Shown piece after piece: positions 1 through 7,490 of a stretch of 18,176 nucleotides of DNA. Both the position numbers and the translations under genes were made by a program. Position 1 is the first letter of the stretch, and every line of letters starts with the position of its first letter. The notes below the pieces were generated by a model. The model was not told the origin of the DNA. It worked only from the letters and a program-made list of their open reading frames with translations, and searched no databases. Source of the stretch: Prevotella sp. CAG:1092 (lineage in GTDB: Bacteria; Bacteroidota; Bacteroidia; Bacteroidales; Bacteroidaceae); contig HF994122.1 in assembly GCA_000436915.1 (NCBI GenBank), forward strand, positions 1 through 18,176, written 5' to 3'.

Positions 1-66
1 ACAAGCAAAAAACTTTAGCGGACACCAATACTTTTTTTTATTTCAGTGTGTGTGGTATAAAAATGT

Positions 67-939
67 CTATACCAGCTTCAAACCTTCTGGCGATATGGTG
101 ATAAGGCGGCGCTTGTATAGGTCGCCAACAGCCTTCTTGAAGGTCTTCTTGCTCACTTGGAAAGTGTGCTTGATATCTTCGGCATCGCTCTTGTCGCCAA
201 GAGGACAGAAGCCATTGTTGTCTTGAAGATAGGCGAGAAGAGTGTCGGCAAAGTCGGTAGTTAGCTTACGGCCTGTAGGCTGAAGCGTGATGTCGAGCTT
301 TCCGTCTGGACGCACATTATCTATATATGCAGTCATCTTGTCGCCTGTGGTGATGAATTTGAATATCTGGTCTTCGTATACCAATCCTGGGAATTTGTTC
401 TCGACGATGACCTTGAAGCCGAGGTCAGTCTTCTGCCATACCATAATCTCTACAGGTTGTCCGTGCTTATATTGTGGTTGTTCCTCAGAGAAATAGCGTT
501 CTATCTTTGCCGAAGCCACCATACGATAAGAGTCTTCGTCCATATGGATGTGAACGATATACTTGTTGCCAATCTCCATCTTCTTCTTTTGCTCACGGAA
601 AGGGCAGAAGATATCTTTCATCACTCCCCAGTTGAGGAATGCGCCATATTCATTTACCCAAGAACATTCGAGATATGCAAATTCGTCAGCCTTGGCAATA
701 GGTGTCTCGGTAGTAGCGATGAGACGTTCGTCTTGGTCGAGATAGAGGAAACACTCAATCTCGTCGCCAACCTTTGTGCCTTCTGGTACATACTTCTTCG
801 GCATTAATATGTCGCCCTCGCGACCGCCATCGAGGAATATGCCGAAAGTCTCCTCGTTGTTGAAAGCATGAGGGTTAGGACGCTTAGCTTCCTTGATAAC
901 CTTCAGTTTGTTGAAATCGCCTAATTTTAGTTCTGCCAT
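67..939 (-). CDS. cvfB: CvfB-like S1-domain RNA-binding protein
   Basis: This 290-residue cytoplasmic protein matches the CvfB/YitL family: tandem S1-like OB-fold modules followed by a C-terminal winged helix. The first OB-like module spans roughly residues 5-75 and includes GIFLDGG (33-39) and ILMPKKYVP (44-52). The second is around 80-145 (AYLECSWVNEYGAFLNWG), the third around 155-220, and the winged helix about 225-290 (VSKKTFKKAVGDLYKRRLI). Family members bind RNA and affect virulence-gene or stress expression in Firmicutes; the target here is unknown. It is the last gene of a minus-strand operon, 14 bp after the LolD-like ATPase gene, so it is probably cotranscribed with it. The start is the only sensible ATG with full N-terminal homology (MAELKLGDFN). 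No convincing terminator is seen in bases 1-66; a 6-bp stem at 54-73 overlaps the stop codon but lacks a T-run on the minus strand. Family is confident, function much less so. Confidence 0.85.
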   Translation of the reverse strand: MAELKLGDFNKLKVIKEAKRPNPHAFNNEETFGIFLDGGREGDILMPKKYVPEGTKVGDEIECFLYLDQDERLIATTETPIAKADEFAYLECSWVNEYGAFLNWGVMKDIFCPFREQKKKMEIGNKYIVHIHMDEDSYRMVASAKIERYFSEEQPQYKHGQPVEIMVWQKTDLGFKVIVENKFPGLVYEDQIFKFITTGDKMTAYIDNVRPDGKLDITLQPTGRKLTTDFADTLLAYLQDNNGFCPLGDKSDAEDIKHTFQVSKKTFKKAVGDLYKRRLITISPEGLKLV

Positions 940-953
940 AAAAATATATTATT

Positions 954-1637
954 CTAAATGGTTTCTTCTGTAGTGAGTGTGCGCTCTTCTGATATAAGAC
1001 CATCCTTCATGTGTATGGTACGGTCGGTAGTTGCTGCCAACGACTCATCGTGAGTAACGATGACGAAAGTTTGTCCGAACTTGTCTCTGAGGTCGAAGAA
1101 TAGCTGATGTAGCTCTGCTTTGTTCTTGGAGTCAAGACTTCCCGAAGGTTCGTCGGCAAGGATTACAGCAGGCTTATTAACCAAAGCTCTTGCCACAGCC
1201 ACACGTTGCTTTTCACCTCCCGATAGTTCGTTAGGCTTATGACCTGCTCTATCTTCCAATCCCATAAACTTGAGCAGTTCCATAGCCCTTTCCTTAGCTT
1301 CCGACTGACTTGTGCCTGCAATGAAAGCAGGAATCATGATGTTTTCGAGAGCTGTAAACTCTGGCAAGAGCTGATGAAACTGGAATACGAAGCCAAGGTG
1401 GCGATTGCGGAAGTCGCTAAGCTTAGCCTTCGACAGATTGCTAACATCAATACCATCTATAACGATGCTGCCACTATCTGGCTTGTCGAGAGTTCCGATA
1501 ATCTGCAATAAGGTAGTCTTGCCGGCACCACTTGGACCAACAATGCTCACAATCTCACCTTTATTAATATGTAGGTCTATACCTTTCAGTACCTGTAAAG
1601 AGCCGAAGCTCTTGGTGATATTCTTAATGTCTATCAT
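954..1637 (-). CDS. LolD-like ABC transporter ATP-binding protein
   Basis: This 227-residue protein is a complete ABC ATPase. It has Walker A GPSGAGKT (34-41), a Q-loop followed by QFHQLLPEFTALENI (about 86-100), signature LSGGEKQ (138-144), Walker B VILADEPS (158-165) and H-loop His196. The QFHQLLPEFTALEN stretch is characteristic of LolD/MacB-type ATPases, which power lipoprotein release from the inner membrane or tripartite efflux. It acts on the cytoplasmic face with a FtsX-fold permease, but no LolC/LolE or MacB-like permease lies in the window, so its partner must be encoded elsewhere. Its ATG overlaps the stop codon of the upstream antiporter gene by 4 bp (ATGA), suggesting translational coupling, and the cvfB-like gene follows closely. 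LolD is the best family guess, but other MacB-class ATPases cannot be excluded, so no symbol is given. Confidence 0.9.
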   Translation of the reverse strand: MIDIKNITKSFGSLQVLKGIDLHINKGEIVSIVGPSGAGKTTLLQIIGTLDKPDSGSIVIDGIDVSNLSKAKLSDFRNRHLGFVFQFHQLLPEFTALENIMIPAFIAGTSQSEAKERAMELLKFMGLEDRAGHKPNELSGGEKQRVAVARALVNKPAVILADEPSGSLDSKNKAELHQLFFDLRDKFGQTFVIVTHDESLAATTDRTIHMKDGLISEERTLTTEETI

Positions 1638-3772
1638 AATTTCTTGATTAATCTAATCTTTCTATATATCCAATCTTGCAGTTCGTCGTATGCAGAACGT
1701 TCCTCTGTATGCTGCGACTGTGCGAAAGTCATTGTCTCCATTTGTTCGCCAAACTGGTCAGGGAATATTATCATGAGGTTTTTGCCATTGAAGTATTTTG
1801 TTATCTCCTCAGGCAAACGGTCGAGAGCCGTTTTGTATGATACTGTTCCCTTACGTGCTGTTACCACCACAAACATATGATCTTGTGATATGGTTGAAGC
1901 CAACATTGGCAGTTCGCTCCAATGCTCCATCTCCTCATAGTCGGCTCTTAGTTCGTTATGCTTATTGGTAATAAACTGCTTGATAAGCTCCTGAGTGTCT
2001 TTGCGGCTATGGAATGTGATGCGGCATTCCAGATTCTTAGCCATACGAGCCAAACGTTCAAGCCAACGATAGAAGCCTGGCTCATATTGTGCTCTTGATG
2101 GTACTGCCACCTGTATTTTTCTGATTGTTGTCAATGGCTGATGCAGACGAGCCATAATAATCTGGCGGTTAAGACCATTGAACAAGCTTTGATGGAATTC
2201 GCCCCAGAATTTATTAGATACTTCTGCATGCATGTGCATACCGATGAGAATCTCTGAAGCCTGAAATTCTTTAAATGCATGCTTGATACCGTTGGCAATA
2301 TTGGCAGCAATGCGCACCTGTGTTTGCATCTTGACATCAGAGCCAGCGGCATATTGCTGAACCTGATGCAATATCTTCTGTCCTAAAGCCTGATTCTGTC
2401 TCATCTTGGCATCATCATATACCACATTCAGACCCACCAAACCGCGATTGAGTTTTTGGTTTCTCATCAGTATGGCAAGATTTATCAAGCGGTTTGCATA
2501 CTCAGGATATTTCACAGGCACGAGAATCTTCTCGTCGTCATTCTCTGGTTCTTCCTCGTGTGCAAACTCTTTGTCGCGTAGAATGATTCTCTGTGCAGCA
2601 TTCTCGGTCACCATAGTAGAAATGATGCAAGTGAAGAGAATCATCATTACCACACCATTAAGCATGCTATCGTCGACAAGATATTTACCAGGAGCAATCT
2701 CAATCTTCATACCCACCATCACCATAGCAATAGCACCAGCAGCATGGGCTGAGGTAAGACCAAACATCATGCGCCCCGACGACCAAGGCATGCGGAATGA
2801 GAAACAAGCTAAGTAGGCTGCAATAGCCTTGCCCACAGTTCCAAATACCACAATCAGGAATACCACCCATAGTATGTTGCCCCCATTGAATAGCAATCTC
2901 ACATTGATGAGCATACCCACACCAATAAGGAAATAAGGTATAAACAAGGCATTGCCAATAAACTCTATGCGGTTCATCAATGGCGATACCGGAGGAATAT
3001 AGCGGTTGAGGATAAGACCAGCAAAGAAAGCACCCGATATACCATTGACGCCCACAGCCTCGGCAAGAGCTGCACTCATAAAGAGCATAGCCATGACAAA
3101 GATAAACTGCATGACAGCATCAGAATATCTGCGCAAAAAACATCTTGTTAGTCGCGGTACTATCAGCGATAGCACACCACAATAAATAATAATCTTAGCA
3201 ACAAACCATGCCCAAAACATGATGCCACTATTGCCAGCATGCGCATTCTCTATAGCTGATAATATAATGAGCGAAGTAAGCAATGAAATCATAGATGCTC
3301 CAACGCTTAGCGTAACACTCGGCTTGCGTTGCAGACCATATCTGCCTACGATAGGGTAGGCGATGAGAGTGTTGGAAGCCATGATACATCCCAATATCAA
3401 TGAAGCCATGATGGAATATTTCAGCATGCTAACACTCATCACGAATGTTAAGCCAAACGGAATGAAACACGTTAATGCACCATATATCAGCATTCGCTTC
3501 ACATTCTTCTTTACTCCCTCCATATCCATCTCGAGTGCAGCAAGGAACATGATGTAATAAAGTCCCACGTTGCCAAACAGCTCGAACGAGTCGTCGCGAT
3601 TAAGAATGTTGAAACCATATTTGCCTATGAGGACACCTGCCAATACCATGCCTATGATGTGAGGAATTCGGAGCTTACCCATAATGATAGGAGCAGAGAG
3701 AATTATCAGCATCACGACAAAGAAAATCAGAGTCGGGTTAGTAATTGGAAAATATGTAGCTATATCGGGCAT
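1634..3772 (-). CDS. CPA2-family cation/proton antiporter with C-terminal cytoplasmic domain
   Basis: This 712-residue integral membrane protein begins with a Na+/H+ exchanger domain (about residues 12-395, roughly 12 hydrophobic segments). CPA2 hallmarks include LRIPHIIGMVLAGVLIG (34-50), GLYYIMFLAALEMD (70-83) and GVNGISGAFFAGLILNR (241-257). Residues about 400-712 are soluble and resemble the universal-stress-protein-like tails of Bacteroidetes antiporters (KILVPVKYPEYANRLINLA, about 415-433). The family exchanges Na+ or K+ for H+ across the inner membrane. An oddity is that the segment aligning with the usual ion-binding Asp-Asp/Asn-Asp motif reads GASMISLLTSL (158-168), with Ser163-Leu164 where acidic residues are expected, so ordinary antiport is uncertain. 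It heads the minus-strand operon, overlapping the downstream ATPase gene by 4 bp. A TATTTTTG box at 3836-3843 on the minus strand is its likely promoter. Family call is firm; ion and activity are not. Confidence 0.88.
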   Translation of the reverse strand: MPDIATYFPITNPTLIFFVVMLIILSAPIIMGKLRIPHIIGMVLAGVLIGKYGFNILNRDDSFELFGNVGLYYIMFLAALEMDMEGVKKNVKRMLIYGALTCFIPFGLTFVMSVSMLKYSIMASLILGCIMASNTLIAYPIVGRYGLQRKPSVTLSVGASMISLLTSLIILSAIENAHAGNSGIMFWAWFVAKIIIYCGVLSLIVPRLTRCFLRRYSDAVMQFIFVMAMLFMSAALAEAVGVNGISGAFFAGLILNRYIPPVSPLMNRIEFIGNALFIPYFLIGVGMLINVRLLFNGGNILWVVFLIVVFGTVGKAIAAYLACFSFRMPWSSGRMMFGLTSAHAAGAIAMVMVGMKIEIAPGKYLVDDSMLNGVVMMILFTCIISTMVTENAAQRIILRDKEFAHEEEPENDDEKILVPVKYPEYANRLINLAILMRNQKLNRGLVGLNVVYDDAKMRQNQALGQKILHQVQQYAAGSDVKMQTQVRIAANIANGIKHAFKEFQASEILIGMHMHAEVSNKFWGEFHQSLFNGLNRQIIMARLHQPLTTIRKIQVAVPSRAQYEPGFYRWLERLARMAKNLECRITFHSRKDTQELIKQFITNKHNELRADYEEMEHWSELPMLASTISQDHMFVVVTARKGTVSYKTALDRLPEEITKYFNGKNLMIIFPDQFGEQMETMTFAQSQHTEERSAYDELQDWIYRKIRLIKKL

Positions 3773-3835
3773 AAGTCTTGTCGTTGATTAGTTAGTATGC
3801 TGCAATATTATGCGAGACTTAAACCCCACAAACAG

Positions 3836-3843
3836 CAAAAATA
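3836..3843 (-). promoter_or_regulatory. Bacteroidetes-type -7 box for the antiporter operon
   Basis: On the minus strand this reads TATTTTTG, an exact TAnnTTTG. A TTTG lies 24 bp upstream (3868-3871), slightly farther than the usual 19-21 bp. It would give a leader of roughly 55 nt before the antiporter ATG. No experimental support. Confidence 0.5.
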
Positions 3844-3890
3844 TTGGAAAGCTATGCATTCCACCTGCAAAGTTGCAAAAAAATATTGGA
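3837..3890. repeat. Direct repeat AAAAATATTGGA in the divergent intergenic region
   Basis: AAAAATATTGGA occurs at 3837-3848 and again at 3879-3890, 42 bp apart (about four helical turns), and each copy is preceded by GC. The first copy overlaps the likely -7 box of the antiporter operon. It could be a paired regulator site or a duplicated promoter element; the A-richness makes chance similarity possible. Confidence 0.4.
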
Positions 3891-3939
3891 TTTCTGACAT
3901 AATTCGTTGAAATTTAATGGTTAATTGCACTAAAAGTTG

Positions 3940-3947
3940 TAATTTTG
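3940..3947 (+). promoter_or_regulatory. Bacteroidetes-type -7 box for asd
   Basis: TAATTTTG is an exact TAnnTTTG located 39 bp before the asd ATG, implying a leader of about 30 nt. No clear TTTG -33 element sits at the expected distance. The leader is A/T-rich with no Shine-Dalgarno sequence, as is usual in this phylum. Confidence 0.6.
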
Positions 3948-3986
3948 CCCCATAATTTCACATTTTATTAATATAAACAGGTAATT

Positions 3987-5000
3987 ATGAAAGTAGCAAT
4001 TGTTGGTGCAAGTGGTGCAGTAGGACAGGAATTCCTTCGCATTCTTGCAGAGAGAGAATTCCCTATTGACGAATTGGTGTTGTTTGGTTCTGAGCGTAGC
4101 GCTGGCCGAAAGTACACCTTTAAGGGTAAGGAATATGAAGTGAAACTATTGCAACACAATGACGATTTCAAGGATGTCGATATAGCTTTCACCTCTGCAG
4201 GTGGCGGCACAAGCAAGGAGTTTGCCGAGACTATCACCAAGTATGGTGCTGTGATGATCGACAATTCAAGTGCATTCCGTATGGACGCTGATGTGCCATT
4301 GGTAGTGCCTGAGGTTAATGCAGAGGATGCGTTGACACGTCCACGTGGTATCATCGCAAATCCAAACTGTACCACCATTATGATGGTAGTAGTGTTGCAG
4401 CCTATTGAGAAGCTCTCACACATCAAGCGCATTCATGTATCAAGCTATCAGAGTGCAAGTGGTGCTGGTGCTGCTGCTATGGCAGAACTTCAGCAGCAGT
4501 ATAAGGAACTTGTAGAAACAGGCGAGGTAAAGACCATCTCAAAGTTCCCACATCAGTTGGCATACAACGTAATCCCACAGATTGACGTTATGACCGATAC
4601 CGACTATACTAAGGAAGAGATGAAGATGTATAACGAGACACGCAAGATTATGCATAGCGATGTTCGCACAAGTGCTACCTGCGTTCGCGTATCTTCACTT
4701 CGTTCACACTCAGAGTCTGTATGGATGGAAACCGAGCAACCTTTGACAGTTGATGAAGTTCGCAAGGCTCTTGCTGTTGCTCCTGGCGTAACTCTCGAGG
4801 ACGATCCTCAGAACTATGTATATCCAATGCCTCTTGAGAGCGCAGGCAAGGATGATGTATATGTTGGTCGTGTACGCAAGGATCTTGCCACCGATAACGG
4901 TATCACCCTCTGGCTCACAGGCGACCAAATTCGCAAGGGTGCAGCTCTTAATGCTGTTCAGATTGCTGAATATCTTATCAAAGTAGGAAACGTAAAATAA
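3987..5000 (+). CDS. asd: aspartate-semialdehyde dehydrogenase
   Basis: This 337-residue cytoplasmic enzyme reduces aspartyl-4-phosphate to aspartate-4-semialdehyde with NADPH, the branch point to lysine/diaminopimelate, threonine and methionine. The N-terminal nucleotide-binding loop GASGAVG is at 7-13. The catalytic cysteine is Cys128 in NPNCTT (126-131), and SYQSASGAG (153-161) and FPHQLAYNVIPQID (187-200) are family signatures. The base histidine is probably His241 in RSHSESVW. Length is normal for the family. It starts at ATG 3987, 39 bp after an exact TAATTTTG -7 box, and is followed by a strong intrinsic terminator, so it appears to be a single-gene unit. Nothing is odd; identification is secure. 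Confidence 0.97.
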   Translation: MKVAIVGASGAVGQEFLRILAEREFPIDELVLFGSERSAGRKYTFKGKEYEVKLLQHNDDFKDVDIAFTSAGGGTSKEFAETITKYGAVMIDNSSAFRMDADVPLVVPEVNAEDALTRPRGIIANPNCTTIMMVVVLQPIEKLSHIKRIHVSSYQSASGAGAAAMAELQQQYKELVETGEVKTISKFPHQLAYNVIPQIDVMTDTDYTKEEMKMYNETRKIMHSDVRTSATCVRVSSLRSHSESVWMETEQPLTVDEVRKALAVAPGVTLEDDPQNYVYPMPLESAGKDDVYVGRVRKDLATDNGITLWLTGDQIRKGAALNAVQIAEYLIKVGNVK

Positions 5001-5015
5001 TCCTATAACCCCATG

Positions 5016-5056
5016 AAGGAACCAAGTCCATGTGACATGATCTTGGTTCCTTTTTC
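5016..5056 (+). terminator. Intrinsic terminator after asd
   Basis: AAGGAACCAAG (5016-5026) pairs perfectly with CTTGGTTCCTT (5042-5052), an 11-bp stem whose 3' arm runs into TTTTTC. The loop contains a smaller CAT/ATG pairing. It lies 15 bp after the asd stop. Confidence 0.9.
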
Positions 5057-5093
5057 TTCGGCTAACAACTAACCATATATTTATTAACCATTC

Positions 5094-5891
5094 ATGACTG
5101 ACATTCTTACCAATTATCAGCCAATAACTCTTGAGGAAATGAGCGGTATACGACTTATGAATCGTACAGATACTAAGTTCGTTACCAATATCGCCACGCT
5201 ACGGAAGCTCTTGAAGCTTGCCGTATGGCAATATCGTGCCCAAGAGATTGAAGGCAAACGGCAGGCAAGATACTACACCATGTATTTCGATACTCCTGAT
5301 ATGCAGATGTACACTTGTCATCATTCCGGTCATGCCAACCGCCAGAAGCTGAGAATAAGAAGCTATGTGGATAGTGGGCTTAACTTCCTTGAGGTGAAGA
5401 CAAAGAATAACCATAAGCGCACACGCAAGAAGCGCACCACTATGTTCGACTTCGACCCTCTTGCTCCTGCTCGCAATATAGCTTTCGATAGCCATGACGA
5501 TAACTTCAAGGAGTATGATTGTTTTCTGAGAGAAAACCTTTGGTATAAGCCTGAAATAATGGGAGAGGCTATAGAGAATAGATTTAATCGCATCACACTT
5601 GTCAATAATAACAAGACAGAGCGACTCACTATCGATACCGACCTCTGTTTCCATAATATCCATACAGGCAACGATTGTTCGCTACCCGAGCTTGCTATCA
5701 TAGAGCTTAAGCGTGATGGACTTGTGCCTTCGCCTATCCTTGCGTTGCTCAACGAACTCCGTATAAAGCCCCTTGGCTTTAGCAAATATTGCATAGGCAC
5801 AGCACTCACCAATCCCGACATACGCCAAAATAGGTTTAAGCAGCGTCTGCATGCTTTGGAGAAGTTAGCTGCTGCAAATAAAGAATTATAA
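5094..5891 (+). CDS. VTC-domain (polyphosphate polymerase-like) protein
   Basis: This 265-residue soluble protein consists almost entirely of a VTC domain, the tunnel-fold catalytic domain of yeast Vtc4, which makes polyphosphate from ATP (CYTH/triphosphate-tunnel superfamily). Tunnel-type basic and acidic residues are present in order: RTDTKF (24-29), YFDT (64-67), KLRIRSY (85-91), FLEVKTK (98-104), RFNRITLV (163-170), ELAIIELKRDG (199-209) and FSKYCIG (229-235). These correspond to the substrate-binding Arg/Lys and metal-binding Glu positions of Vtc4, so the active site looks intact. There is no SPX regulatory domain and no membrane segment; the following DUF4956 gene probably supplies the membrane part. 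It begins 37 bp after the asd terminator; a weak TATATTTA (5076-5083) is the only promoter candidate seen. It is the first gene of a three-gene unit with DUF4956 and DUF2490. The domain call is strong; polyphosphate as the product is inferred. Confidence 0.88.
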   Translation: MTDILTNYQPITLEEMSGIRLMNRTDTKFVTNIATLRKLLKLAVWQYRAQEIEGKRQARYYTMYFDTPDMQMYTCHHSGHANRQKLRIRSYVDSGLNFLEVKTKNNHKRTRKKRTTMFDFDPLAPARNIAFDSHDDNFKEYDCFLRENLWYKPEIMGEAIENRFNRITLVNNNKTERLTIDTDLCFHNIHTGNDCSLPELAIIELKRDGLVPSPILALLNELRIKPLGFSKYCIGTALTNPDIRQNRFKQRLHALEKLAAANKEL

Positions 5892-5938
5892 AAATAATAT
5901 TTCTAATAACCTACCTTTAATAAACAATTTATTTCAAC

Positions 5939-6604
5939 ATGGATATTTTCTCACTATCTATTTCTGAGCCATTCGTGGCTATGCTTATTCGACTATTTGT
6001 TTGCATAGTTGTAAACCTCGTTATAGTTGACCGCCTGTATTATAAGAAGAGTCGCCGTCGTGATTTCTATTTCACATTCATGCTTATATCCCTGGCGATA
6101 TTCTTCTTGGTATTCTTCATGATATTCGTTTTGGAAGATATGAAGGCAAAGACAAGTATCGGTATTGGTATTGGACTCTTCGGTATCTTCAGTATCATGC
6201 GCTATCGTACCGATGCTATGCCTGTTCGCGAGATGACATATCTCTTCGTGATAATCTCTCTTTCGGTAGTTAACGCCATAGCTGCATCGGTTTCTATAGT
6301 GGAATTGCTTGTCACAAACATTATTGTTGTTGATGCTATCTGGTTGTGCGAACATCGGTTGAAGCTTGAGCCAAGCAAGCTTGTGCAATACGACCGTCTG
6401 GAACTTATCAAGCCTGACCGTAGTGAAGATTTGAAAGCAGATCTTGAGATGCGCCTTGGCTTGAAGGTTAGAAAAGTTGAAGTAGGAGCCATAGATATGC
6501 TTAGAGATATGGCTGTGCTCAGAGTTTACTACGATGCAAATACCGTGAGCAATACTGTAGACGAGAAAATGAAGCTCAATCGTGCCGACCTTGTAGAGGT
6601 TTAG
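5939..6604 (+). CDS. DUF4956 family inner-membrane protein
   Basis: This 221-residue protein has about four or five hydrophobic segments (roughly 12-30, 44-65, 74-87, 100-118 and 120-136) followed by a soluble C-terminal region of about 80 residues. The conserved DUF4956 signature is GIFSIMRYRTDAMPVREMTY (82-101), containing the RYRT and RE motifs. DUF4956 genes commonly sit beside VTC-domain genes, and here it follows one by 47 bp. By analogy with the membrane segments of the yeast VTC complex it may anchor the polymerase or form a channel, but no biochemical function is established to my knowledge. The C-terminal portion (about 145-221, including LEMRLGLKVRKVEVGAIDML) could be a small alpha/beta domain. 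It starts at the ATG in the A/T-rich leader at 5939. Family assignment is good; role is inferred from context. Confidence 0.88.
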   Translation: MDIFSLSISEPFVAMLIRLFVCIVVNLVIVDRLYYKKSRRRDFYFTFMLISLAIFFLVFFMIFVLEDMKAKTSIGIGIGLFGIFSIMRYRTDAMPVREMTYLFVIISLSVVNAIAASVSIVELLVTNIIVVDAIWLCEHRLKLEPSKLVQYDRLELIKPDRSEDLKADLEMRLGLKVRKVEVGAIDMLRDMAVLRVYYDANTVSNTVDEKMKLNRADLVEV

Positions 6605-6642
6605 TTATTATCCTTAGTTATTAATACACTAATAATATATAT

Positions 6643-7392
6643 ATGATCAGAAAAACATTATATCTTTTGGCAATGATAATGTTGCCACTAATGTCGTTTG
6701 CTCAGAGCGACGACTTCGGTGTTTGGACTTCTATAAGTGCAGACAAGAAAGTGAATAAAAAGATTAGCGTAGGCATAGAGGCAGAGATGCGCACTCGCGA
6801 CAACTCCGAGAAGATAGACCGTTGGAGCTTTGGCGTAGAAGCTCAGTATAAGCTAACCAAATGGTTGAAGGCAAGTGTGGGTTATTCTCTGTTAGATGAT
6901 AACAACTACAAAATAACTTACAAGGCTTCAAACGGTGCACCTAACAAGCTTGCTGAATATTGGGGTGTGCGCCATAGATTTAATGTGTCGCTTACTGCAA
7001 GCCAGAAGTTTGGCAACTTCCAAGTGTCGCTTCGCGAGCGTTGGCAATACACTTATCGTCCAGAGAAGACCATCGACCAACGTTGGGATTTTGATGATGA
7101 TGAGTATGACGGTAAGGCAAAGACATATAGCGGACGTGGCAAGAACATCATGCGAAGCCGTGTGCAAATAAGCTATGATATTCCTAATAGCCATTTCGAG
7201 CCATACGTTAGTGCTGAGATGTATAACGGATGGTCGGTAGAGAAAATGAGATATACAGCAGGCGTAGATTGGAAAATCACCAAGAAGCATGCTGTCGGAG
7301 CATACTATCTCTACCAAGCTGTTCACGACGATGACGACGACAACGAGCCAAACCTTCATATTCTTGGCTTGGAGTATAAGTTCAAGTTCTGA
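6643..7392 (+). CDS. DUF2490 outer-membrane beta-barrel protein
   Basis: This 249-residue protein carries a signal peptide (residues 1-20, LLAMIMLPLMSFA then QSDD) followed by alternating-residue beta strands and a C-terminal KFKF, as in outer-membrane barrels. The pattern (FGVWTSISADKKVNKKISVG, WSFGVEAQYKLTKWLKASVGY and FEPYVSAEMYNG) matches DUF2490. Two acidic clusters stand out: DFDDDEYD (149-156) and HDDDDDNE (228-235), probably in loops or turns, which could bind divalent cations or exclude anions. It is the third gene after VTC and DUF4956, 38 bp downstream, and the unit ends in a strong terminator. The set spans cytoplasm, inner membrane and outer membrane, suggesting one envelope system. 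No enzymatic function is known for the family. Confidence 0.85.
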   Translation: MIRKTLYLLAMIMLPLMSFAQSDDFGVWTSISADKKVNKKISVGIEAEMRTRDNSEKIDRWSFGVEAQYKLTKWLKASVGYSLLDDNNYKITYKASNGAPNKLAEYWGVRHRFNVSLTASQKFGNFQVSLRERWQYTYRPEKTIDQRWDFDDDEYDGKAKTYSGRGKNIMRSRVQISYDIPNSHFEPYVSAEMYNGWSVEKMRYTAGVDWKITKKHAVGAYYLYQAVHDDDDDNEPNLHILGLEYKFKF

Positions 7393-7427
7393 TAATCAAG
7401 TATGGGTATAAGTAGAATTATATAATA

Positions 7428-7467
7428 AAGCCCGATAAGTTGCTAATCAATGCAACTTATCGGGCTT
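7428..7467. terminator. Bidirectional terminator between the DUF2490 gene and ridA
   Basis: AAGCCCGATAAGTTGC (7428-7443) and its exact reverse complement (7452-7467) form a 16-bp perfect stem with an 8-nt loop. T-rich sequence follows on both strands (CTTACTATTT on plus; TTTATTATA on minus). It sits between two convergent genes and can serve both. Confidence 0.9.
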
Positions 7468-7490
7468 CTTACTATTTGAAAGTTATAGTT

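Noticed and set aside
54..73. Possible terminator for the minus-strand operon (GGTATA/TATACC hairpin)
   Set aside because: The stem is only 6 bp of A/T-rich sequence, overlaps the stop codon, and has no T-run after it on the minus strand.
457..807. Long plus-strand open frame antisense to the cvfB-like gene
   Set aside because: It lies wholly inside a well-supported gene on the opposite strand, has no recognisable domain or leader, and its Cys/His/Leu-rich translation looks like an antisense shadow.
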